Shown piece by piece: positions 1 through 5,005 of a stretch of DNA of 5,005 nt. The stretch's first letter is position 1; each line of letters starts with the position of its first letter. The notes under the pieces were generated by a model. It had not been told where the DNA came from. It made no database searches and saw nothing but the letters and a program-made list of their open reading frames with translations. The position numbers and the translations under genes were made by a program. The stretch is from Gammaproteobacteria bacterium. Its GTDB lineage: Bacteria; Pseudomonadota; Gammaproteobacteria; SMWH01. The stretch lies in assembly GCA_004357005.1 (NCBI GenBank), contig SMWH01000005.1:1-5005 (forward strand). The letters are read 5' to 3'.

Positions 1-1326
1 AGGATAATTCATGCTGGATGCAATAAAGACATCCTGAAAACCGTCCGCGTTGAAATCGCCATAACTCAGACCCCAGGGCCAGAAATTCTCGGCCCCGGCA
101 TCCTCGGAAACCTCCGTGAAGGTGCCGTCACCGTTGGCGCGAAACAGGGCGTTACCCATCACGTGCTTGCCGTCGGTGGCGAGGAAATCCAGCGGATAAT
201 GACTGGGCATCTTGTTCTTTTCATCCTTCCAGTCCAGCACCTGCACCATGTCCGTGTGCATGTCGGTGGTGTATATATCCATGTGGCCATCGTTGTTGTA
301 ATCGAACACAATGATACCCATGGTGCCCCATGATGTGGCGGGGAACAATTCGCGGCTTTTTTTTACGAAGCCCTTGCCCTGATTGTTCTCGTAATACTCG
401 TCATGGCCCTGCATGTTGAGCACATACAGATCGGGCCAACCGTCCTGATTGACATCGATGGGACTTGCGTCCCCGCTCCAGCTGTTATCGAGAAGTCCCA
501 TAGCCTCCGTGACGTCCTCGAAACGGTTGCCACCCTGGTTGTGGTAGAGAACGCTCGTCTCGAAACGTTCTGGTTTCAGCTGCCCGGAAAAGGCATCCGG
601 ATAACCGACCCAGTAATCACCGGGTCCTTGCTCATCCGTCGTGTACACACCCACGTTGGTCACGAACAGATCCAGGAGTCCGTCACGATCGTAATCAAAG
701 AATACCGCCCCCGACGAGTGCCCCTTGTAAGCCACGCCCGCGGCCGCCGAAATATCCTTGAACCGACCGTGGCCGTCGTTTTCGAACAAGCGATTTCCCT
801 CACGCACGGTACTCACAAAAAGATCCGGATCGCCATCGTTGTCTATGTCGCCAAAGGCCACGGCCACACTCACCGCATCGCCGATTTCGAGCCCGGAGCC
901 GGCGGTGATATCTTCGAAGCTGCCATCGCCTTTGTTGCGGAACAGACCGTTGCTGCCCAACTGGGTTGCGAAAAAAAGATCGGTCAAGCCGTCACCGTCC
1001 ACATCGGCGGCTGCCACGCCGTTGCCGTGATCGTAGTGGACGGCCTTGTAGGCCTTGCCTGCGTCCGCGACGATCCGGTGTTCAAACGTGATCCCGCTGT
1101 CCACCACCCGGTCTTCAAAACGGAAATCATGAAAAACCTCATATCCCTTCGCGGCTTCCTGTTGCAGGAGCTGGCGTTCCGGGACCCAGGCGGGATCGCT
1201 GACATCTTCCGGGAGACGCAGAATGTTTTGTTCTGCCCCCGGGCTGTCTTCCGCCGCTCCCACAGCGGCCACAACGCACAGCGAAACAGCCAACAGCAAA
1301 AGTTTCAGCATATTCGTTTGAATCAT
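1..1326 (-). CDS. Secreted FG-GAP/VCBS-repeat beta-propeller protein, CRTAC1-like (3' end outside window)
   Basis: An open frame of 442 codons runs from ATG at 1326 to the left edge without a stop, so the C-terminus is missing. Residues 1-25 form a signal peptide (hydrophobic stretch LKLLLLAVSLCVVAAVGAA), so the product is probably exported. Six Ca-binding-loop motifs of the DxDxDGxxD type are visible: DVDGDGLTD (108-116), DIDNDGDPD (160-168), DYDRDGLLD (211-219), DVNQDGWPD (291-299), DYNNDGHMD (342-350) and DFNADGFQD (424-432). Such loops lie in the blades of FG-GAP/VCBS propellers. The segment before repeat 1 (about 63-107, with SGITFEH and HGNGVAAAD) resembles the N-terminus of CRTAC1-type proteins. 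The ATG at 1326 is preferred because GGAAGGA lies 8 nt upstream and it overlaps the stop of the cupredoxin gene (ATGA); an in-frame ATG at 1311 is a weaker alternative. It is clearly more divergent than the two rightward paralogues. Whether it ends in an ASPIC/UnbV domain cannot be seen. Ligand and function are unknown. Confidence 0.9.
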   Translation of the reverse strand, partial: MIQTNMLKLLLLAVSLCVVAAVGAAEDSPGAEQNILRLPEDVSDPAWVPERQLLQQEAAKGYEVFHDFRFEDRVVDSGITFEHRIVADAGKAYKAVHYDHGNGVAAADVDGDGLTDLFFATQLGSNGLFRNKGDGSFEDITAGSGLEIGDAVSVAVAFGDIDNDGDPDLFVSTVREGNRLFENDGHGRFKDISAAAGVAYKGHSSGAVFFDYDRDGLLDLFVTNVGVYTTDEQGPGDYWVGYPDAFSGQLKPERFETSVLYHNQGGNRFEDVTEAMGLLDNSWSGDASPIDVNQDGWPDLYVLNMQGHDEYYENNQGKGFVKKSRELFPATSWGTMGIIVFDYNNDGHMDIYTTDMHTDMVQVLDWKDEKNKMPSHYPLDFLATDGKHVMGNALFRANGDGTFTEVSEDAGAENFWPWGLSYGDFNADGFQDVFIASSMNYP

Positions 1327-1865
1327 CCTTCGTGTCCTTCCACGCCCTCACGTTCATCCGGCAGGGCCGCCGCGGCGCTCATGGCGCGCTGTGCCTGCAG
1401 CCACCGCTCAAAATCTTCGGCGCGCTCAATGACCAATTCGCCGATCAGGTCCTCGTGTGAGAACCCGCACATCTGGTCACCCAGCAATTCCGCCTCTCTG
1501 GCCTGCCCCGAATCGAAGCTGGCGCCCATGGGTACATCCGGCACCGCGATTTCGTAGACTTTTCGGTCGGGCAGCCAGAAATTGTAGAGAAAATCACGGC
1601 TCAGCAATTTTAACTCGATCGCCGTATCCGCCGGCAGATGCAAGTGACGTAGGGTCCATACATCGTCCGGCGTGCCCAGTTCACCGTCCTCACCTGGATA
1701 CCGGATATGCCAATTATAATCAACGCCGGTGATTTCCACCGTCAGGCCCTGTTGCACCGACGGCGGCCTGCCGCACCCGGCCAGCGTGGCCAACACACAG
1801 GTCAGCAAAACCGGGGCCAGGCGGCGCCGCTCCTGGTGCTCACTTTCCGCTCGCTTCGGGCGCAC
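1323..1865 (-). CDS. Cytochrome c oxidase subunit II-like (cupredoxin) lipoprotein with degenerate CuA site
   Basis: This encodes 180 residues from a GTG at 1865 to a TGA at 1325-1323. The GTG is chosen because GAGGA lies 5 nt upstream and because it gives a charged n-region, a short hydrophobic stretch and a lipobox LAGC with Cys31, so a lipid-anchored, periplasm-facing protein is expected. The frame stays open upstream to 2015, and another GTG at 1877 is possible; no in-frame ATG exists. The mature part resembles the periplasmic domain of COX2: aromatic segment YNWHIRYPGEDG (50-61), GTPDD (64-68), SRDFLYNFWLP (89-99), CGFSH (133-137) and a terminal EDFERWL (150-156). COX2 proteins bind CuA through a His, two Cys, a second His and a Met. 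Here only Cys133 and His137 match; the first His is Tyr94, the first Cys is Gly129 and the Met is Leu140. No N-terminal transmembrane hairpin is present, and no oxidase subunit I gene lies in the window. It is probably cotranscribed with the downstream propeller gene. Fold assignment is fairly firm; function is unknown. Confidence 0.85.
   Translation of the reverse strand: MRPKRAESEHQERRRLAPVLLTCVLATLAGCGRPPSVQQGLTVEITGVDYNWHIRYPGEDGELGTPDDVWTLRHLHLPADTAIELKLLSRDFLYNFWLPDRKVYEIAVPDVPMGASFDSGQAREAELLGDQMCGFSHEDLIGELVIERAEDFERWLQAQRAMSAAAALPDEREGVEGHEG
1335..1341 (-). promoter_or_regulatory. Shine-Dalgarno site (GGAAGGA) of the leftward propeller gene
   Basis: GGAAGGA lies inside the end of the cupredoxin gene, 8 nt before the ATG at 1326. 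It supports this ATG over the in-frame ATG at 1311 and fits translational coupling through the ATGA overlap. Confidence 0.6.
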
Positions 1866-1870
1866 GGTGA

Positions 1871-1875
1871 TCCTC
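1871..1875 (-). promoter_or_regulatory. Shine-Dalgarno site (GAGGA) deciding the GTG start of the cupredoxin lipoprotein
   Basis: GAGGA ends 5 nt before the GTG at 1865 on the minus strand. The frame has no ATG, so this site is the main reason for choosing this start; the resulting signal sequence with its lipobox supports it. Confidence 0.55.
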
Positions 1876-1888
1876 ACGAAAGGCGGCC

Positions 1889-1894
1889 ATTGTA
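1889..1894 (-). promoter_or_regulatory. Weak candidate -10 box (TACAAT) for the leftward pair
   Basis: Read on the minus strand, TACAAT differs from TATAAT at one base. It would put the transcript start about 17 nt before the GTG at 1865, leaving just enough leader for the GAGGA site. No good -35 box is seen at normal spacing, so this is only a candidate. Confidence 0.25.
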
Positions 1895-1928
1895 CCCGGG
1901 GCACCTCAAACCCGCAGGCCCCCGTCCC

Positions 1929-1946
1929 CCGCCGCGCGCCCGGCGG
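1929..1946. repeat. Short GC-rich inverted repeat (6-bp arms, 6-nt loop)
   Basis: CCGCCG (1929-1934) and CGGCGG (1941-1946) are perfect inverted copies around CGCGCC. The repeat ends 24 bp before the TATAAT, just upstream of where a -35 box would sit, so it could be a regulator site. It may equally be chance in such GC-rich sequence. No T-run follows it on either strand, so it is not an intrinsic terminator. Confidence 0.3.
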
Positions 1947-1970
1947 AAGCGTGTATGGCCTCCACGGGGA

Positions 1971-1976
1971 TATAAT
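1971..1976 (+). promoter_or_regulatory. Candidate -10 box (TATAAT) for the rightward CRTAC1-like pair
   Basis: TATAAT matches the sigma-70 -10 consensus exactly and stands in a very GC-rich stretch. A transcript starting about 7 nt downstream would have a leader of about 33 nt before the ATG at 2016. No convincing TTGACA-like -35 box lies 16-18 nt upstream, and no extended -10 TG is present, so an activator or another sigma factor may be needed. Confidence 0.5.
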
Positions 1977-2015
1977 CTGCGCCTTTGTGTTCCACATGCT
2001 CTCCCACAGGTCCAC

Positions 2016-3767
2016 ATGACGCCTTCAAGCTGTCCCAGACAACGAATTCGCCGCCTGCTGCTGGGTTGCTGTCTGACCTGCCTGACGGTCGCTCCGGGCG
2101 CGGCCTCCGGAGCCGATTGGGTGTTCCGCGAAGTCGCCGAGGAAACCGGACTGGATTTCCGGCATTTCAACGGCATGTCGGGCGACCTGCATATGGTGGA
2201 AATGGTCGGCGCCGGTGCCGGGCTGTTCGACTTCGACAACGATGGCGACCTGGACATCTATCTGGGCCAGGGACACATGCTGGACCCGACACTCGAACCC
2301 GCCCAGGCCACGATCCCCCCAAAAGACCCACACCGCCCCCTGACAGACCGTCTTTACCGTAACGATCTGGAAATCATCGACGGCAAACCCGTGTTGCGGT
2401 TCACCGATGTCACGCAAGCCAGCGGTCTGAATGCACAAGGTTATGCCATGGGCGTGGCGGCCGCGGATTTCAATAACGATGGCTGGGTCGATCTGCTGAT
2501 TACGAACTGGGGGCCCAACCAGCTGTGGGTTAACAACGGCGATGGTACCTTCAGGGACGTTTCGGCCACCGCCGGTATCGATGATCCGCGCTGGGCGGTG
2601 CCAGCTTCCTTTGTGGATTACGACCGGGATGGCTGGCTGGACCTGTACATCGGAAACTACGTGAAATACCAGCTCGACAGGAAAAAGCTCTGTTACACCG
2701 TCTCCAAGCGCGAAGAGTACTGTGGCCCGCTGTCCTACGAATCTCACACCGATCTGCTGTTTCACAACAAACACGACGGTTCCTTCGAGAATGTAAGTAA
2801 CATAGCCGGCATCACGCAAGCCAAAGGCGGCGCGCTCGGAGTCGTGACGGCGGACTTCAACAACGATCATTGGCCAGACATCTACGTTGCCAACGACGGC
2901 GTTCCGAATCAGCTGTGGATCAACCAGAAGGACGGCACTTTTTCCGAAGAGGCATTGCTGGCGGGCGTGGCCGTGAACATGGCCGGGTCCGCCGAAGCGA
3001 GCATGGGCGTGGATGCCGCGGATTTCGATGCCGACGGTGACCAGGATCTGTTCATGACCCATGTGATCCGGGAGACCAATACCCTGTATGTAAATGATGG
3101 AAACGGCTGGTTCGAAGATCAGACGGTGGCCATGGGCCTGGCCAATCCGAGCTTCAGCTATACGGGATTCGGCACGGCCTGGTTCGACTATGATAACGAC
3201 GGACAACTGGATCTGTTCATCGCCAACGGCTCGGTATCCATCCTGGAAGACCTGGCCAAAGCAGGCGATCCCTTTCCCCTGCGACAACCCAACCAGCTTT
3301 TTCGTAACGTGGGCAAGGGGCGATACGAAGAGGTCAGCAATCAGGCGGGACCGGCCTTCGAACTGGTTGAAGTCAGCCGTGCTGCGGCGTTCGGTGACAT
3401 CGACAATGACGGTGACATCGACCTGTTGGTGGCCAACAACAACGGCCCGGTTCGGCTGCTGCTGAACGAGATCGGGAACCGTAACGCCTGGTTGGGTTTG
3501 CGTCTGATGGAATCCACCGGCACGCGGGACGCCCTCGGTGCCAAGGCGGCCATTCTGACGGATGGTCAACCGGCGTTGTGGCGCCGGGTCTACACCGACG
3601 GCAGTTACGCGGCGGTCAATGACCCGCGCATCCTGTTCGGCCTCGGGAAGGATGCCTCGCCCCGGGACATCCTGGTGATCTGGCCTGACGGCACAAGTGA
3701 AAGCTGGACATCGCTGGAGCCTGGCCGGTACCACACCCTGCAACAGGGCAACGGCAAACCGTTGTAA
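2016..3767 (+). CDS. CRTAC1-family secreted protein: seven FG-GAP/VCBS repeats plus ASPIC/UnbV domain
   Basis: This is a complete gene of 583 codons plus TAA. The ATG at 2016 is chosen because a signal peptide follows at once (basic RQRIRR, hydrophobic core, cleavage probably near residues 30-33); the frame is open further upstream but that part is not protein-like. Only a weak AGG precedes it by 5 nt. Seven Ca-loop motifs fit a seven-bladed propeller: 72-80, 151-159, 201-209, 280-288, 336-344, 391-399 and 461-469, for example DFDNDGDLD and DIDNDGDID. The fourth, DFNNDHWPD, has His285 where Gly is usual. The N-terminal GLDFRHFNGMSG and the C-terminal ASPIC/UnbV-like region (about 487-575, with NRNAWLGLRL, NDPRILFGLG and IWPDGT) are typical of the CRTAC1 family, named after a human cartilage protein. 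Cys226 and Cys236 (CGP) lie in an insertion after repeat 3 and may form a disulfide. The start of the next gene overlaps the stop by one base, indicating an operon. The biochemical role of bacterial members is largely undefined; binding or adhesion is inference. Confidence 0.93.
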   Translation: MTPSSCPRQRIRRLLLGCCLTCLTVAPGAASGADWVFREVAEETGLDFRHFNGMSGDLHMVEMVGAGAGLFDFDNDGDLDIYLGQGHMLDPTLEPAQATIPPKDPHRPLTDRLYRNDLEIIDGKPVLRFTDVTQASGLNAQGYAMGVAAADFNNDGWVDLLITNWGPNQLWVNNGDGTFRDVSATAGIDDPRWAVPASFVDYDRDGWLDLYIGNYVKYQLDRKKLCYTVSKREEYCGPLSYESHTDLLFHNKHDGSFENVSNIAGITQAKGGALGVVTADFNNDHWPDIYVANDGVPNQLWINQKDGTFSEEALLAGVAVNMAGSAEASMGVDAADFDADGDQDLFMTHVIRETNTLYVNDGNGWFEDQTVAMGLANPSFSYTGFGTAWFDYDNDGQLDLFIANGSVSILEDLAKAGDPFPLRQPNQLFRNVGKGRYEEVSNQAGPAFELVEVSRAAAFGDIDNDGDIDLLVANNNGPVRLLLNEIGNRNAWLGLRLMESTGTRDALGAKAAILTDGQPALWRRVYTDGSYAAVNDPRILFGLGKDASPRDILVIWPDGTSESWTSLEPGRYHTLQQGNGKPL

Positions 3768-5005
3768 TGATGTTGGACCGGTTTTTCAGAATGCTCGCGT
3801 CCCGCACCCGGCCGCTGACGCCACCACCCCTGTCCGGCGCATCCGGTTTTTGGCCGTGGCTGCTGGCGCTGGTCGTGGTCGCTGCGCCCGCCGCGGCGGA
3901 CGACTGGTTCGTTGATGCAAGCGAAACCACCGGGTTGGCCTTCAAGCATTTCAACGGCATGTCGGGAGAGCTCTATTTTCCCGAGATGATGGGTGCCGGC
4001 GTGGCGGTTTTCGACTATGACGGCGATGGCGATCTGGACGTTTATCTGGTCCAGGGTCATATGCTGGGTCCGACCAAGAGCCTCACCGACGCCACTTTTG
4101 AACCGGCTCATCGGCTGCCACTCACCGATCGCCTGTATCGTAATGAACTGCAGGACGGTGAACTGCGTTTTACGGACGTGACGGTCGAAGCCGGGCTGAA
4201 AGCGGCGGGTTACGGCATGGGTGTGGCAGCAGGTGACGTGGATAACGACGGAGATGTGGACCTCTATATCACCAACCTGGCCGATAACCAGCTTCTGATC
4301 AACAACGGTGACGGAACCTTCAGCGATAACACTTCAGCAGCGGGAGTAACCGACGATCGCTGGAGCGTCAGTGCCGCCTTTCTGGATTTCGACCGGGACG
4401 GCTGGCTGGATCTGTACGTGGGCAACTATGTGGCTTTTTCTTTTGACAACCACGCTGCCTGCCTGTCCAACGCCAGCGTCTGGCGCGCATACTGCGGGCC
4501 CAAGTCCTCGCCTCCGGAAACCGATCGCCTGTTCCACAACCTGGGCAACGGCCGTTTCGAAGACGTCACAGAGACAGCCATGATCCACACGGCCTTCGGC
4601 GGCGCGCTGGGCGTGTCCACGGCGGATTTCAACGGCGACGGCTGGGTCGATATCTACGTGGCCAATGACGGGGTACCCAACCAGCTCTGGATCAACCAGC
4701 GCGACGGCAGTTTCCGGAACGACGCCTTCATGGCCGGCGTGGCGGTCAACATGTACGGCGCTTCCGAGGCCAGCATGGGCGTGGACGCGGCGGATTTCGA
4801 CGGCGACGGCGACGAGGACCTGTTCATGACCCACCTGGTCCGGGAAACCAACACCTTGTATCTGAACGACGGCCAGGGCTGGTTTGAAGATCGAACGGTG
4901 ACCAAGGGGCTGGGTGGGCCGAGTTTCAGCTTTACCGGTTTCGGCACCGGCTGGTTTGATTACGACAACGACGGCTGGCTGGACCTGCTCAGCGTCAACG
5001 GGGCA
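3767..5005 (+). CDS. CRTAC1-family FG-GAP/VCBS protein, paralogue of the preceding gene (3' end outside window)
   Basis: An open frame of 413 codons runs from ATG at 3767 to the right edge. A second in-frame ATG follows directly at 3770 and another lies at 3791. The first ATG overlaps the upstream TAA (TAATG), and no good Shine-Dalgarno is visible, so translation probably depends on reinitiation after the upstream gene. The n-region is long (about 27 residues) before a hydrophobic segment FWPWLLALVVVAAPAAA (28-44), with cleavage likely before DDW. Six Ca-loop motifs are seen: DYDGDGDLD (83-91), DVDNDGDVD (157-165), DFDRDGWLD (207-215), DFNGDGWVD (287-295), DFDGDGDED (343-351) and DYDNDGWLD (398-406). 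Cys232 and Cys243 (YCGP) match the Cys pair of the upstream protein. Aligned by hand without gaps, residues 275-407 match residues 268-400 of the upstream product at 103 of 133 positions. By that comparison about 175 residues are missing, including the seventh repeat and the ASPIC/UnbV domain. Function is unknown beyond the family. Confidence 0.92.
   Translation, partial: MMLDRFFRMLASRTRPLTPPPLSGASGFWPWLLALVVVAAPAAADDWFVDASETTGLAFKHFNGMSGELYFPEMMGAGVAVFDYDGDGDLDVYLVQGHMLGPTKSLTDATFEPAHRLPLTDRLYRNELQDGELRFTDVTVEAGLKAAGYGMGVAAGDVDNDGDVDLYITNLADNQLLINNGDGTFSDNTSAAGVTDDRWSVSAAFLDFDRDGWLDLYVGNYVAFSFDNHAACLSNASVWRAYCGPKSSPPETDRLFHNLGNGRFEDVTETAMIHTAFGGALGVSTADFNGDGWVDIYVANDGVPNQLWINQRDGSFRNDAFMAGVAVNMYGASEASMGVDAADFDGDGDEDLFMTHLVRETNTLYLNDGQGWFEDRTVTKGLGGPSFSFTGFGTGWFDYDNDGWLDLLSVNGA

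Larger units (their letters stand above)
1866..2015. promoter_or_regulatory. Divergent intergenic control region
   Basis: This 150-bp gap separates the two divergently read gene pairs and is the only non-coding stretch of note in the window. Transcription of both pairs probably starts here. It holds a perfect TATAAT on the plus strand, a GC-rich inverted repeat, a possible minus-strand TACAAT and the Shine-Dalgarno of the leftward lipoprotein gene. The length of the gap depends on the GTG start assigned to that gene. Confidence 0.6.

Noticed and set aside
403..1557. Plus-strand open frame of 384 codons opposite the leftward genes
   Set aside because: It spans two clearly coding minus-strand genes and their junction, and its sequence is an antisense reading of Ca-loop repeats with no domain of its own.
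1840..1890. Small minus-strand ORF (16 codons from ATG at 1890) overlapping the lipoprotein start
   Set aside because: It has no Shine-Dalgarno of note and no recognisable content; a leader peptide cannot be excluded but nothing supports it.
1707..2015. N-terminal extension of the rightward CRTAC1-like gene upstream of 2016
   Set aside because: The open frame continues upstream, but it would cross the divergent promoter and the lipoprotein gene, reads as Arg/Pro-rich non-protein-like sequence and would bury the signal peptide.
1866..2015. Longer form of the cupredoxin lipoprotein starting at GTG 2015
   Set aside because: It would put about 80 residues in front of the lipobox, incompatible with a lipoprotein signal sequence. 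GTG at 1865 has a Shine-Dalgarno; GTG at 1877 remains a lesser alternative.
2061..2072. Possible lipobox (LLGC, Cys18) in the signal peptide of the complete CRTAC1-like protein
   Set aside because: The residue at -2 is Leu rather than a small residue, the hydrophobic stretch before the Cys is too short, and a normal signal peptidase I site follows at about 30-33.
2025..3743. Minus-strand open frame of 572 codons opposite the complete CRTAC1-like gene
   Set aside because: It mirrors the plus-strand repeats (recurring VIVEI-type strings are reverse readings of Asp-rich loops), has no signal or recognisable domain, and the plus strand is clearly coding. Long antisense frames are common in GC-rich genes.
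3770..3900. Tat-type signal peptide in the second rightward protein
   Set aside because: The n-region is long and Arg-containing but has no twin-arginine motif; a Sec signal with a long n-region, or a start at ATG 3791, explains it.

Overview
The window looks like a chromosomal stretch of a GC-rich, Gram-negative bacterium. Each of the four genes starts with an export signal: three with an N-terminal signal peptide and one with a lipobox. Start sites are bacterial in type (Shine-Dalgarno sequences, stop/start overlaps), and a perfect TATAAT lies in the only sizeable intergenic gap. A proteobacterium would fit, but the sequence alone does not fix the taxon.

Layout: two divergent gene pairs are read away from a 150-bp control region (1866-2015). 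Leftward, on the minus strand, come a small lipoprotein with a cytochrome-oxidase-subunit-II-like cupredoxin fold (1865-1323) and then a large secreted FG-GAP/VCBS beta-propeller protein (1326 to beyond base 1). The two overlap in an ATGA stop/start. Rightward come a complete CRTAC1-type protein with seven calcium-loop repeats and a C-terminal ASPIC/UnbV domain (2016-3767), and then a close paralogue that runs off the right edge (3767 to beyond 5005). These two are joined by a one-base TAATG overlap. Coding density is very high, and no RNA genes, mobile elements, CRISPR arrays or clear terminators were seen.

Together the genes form a cell-envelope or secreted module: three propeller proteins of the CRTAC1/FG-GAP class plus one membrane-anchored cupredoxin-like lipoprotein. 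The most unusual point is the cupredoxin. It keeps the COX2 backbone signature (aromatic YNW...YPG segment, GTPDD loop, S-x-D...F-W-x-P segment, CGxxH), but three of the usual CuA ligand positions are replaced, so it is unlikely to hold a normal binuclear CuA centre. What the module does is not known from the sequence. A role in surface binding, adhesion or metal/redox handling is inference only.
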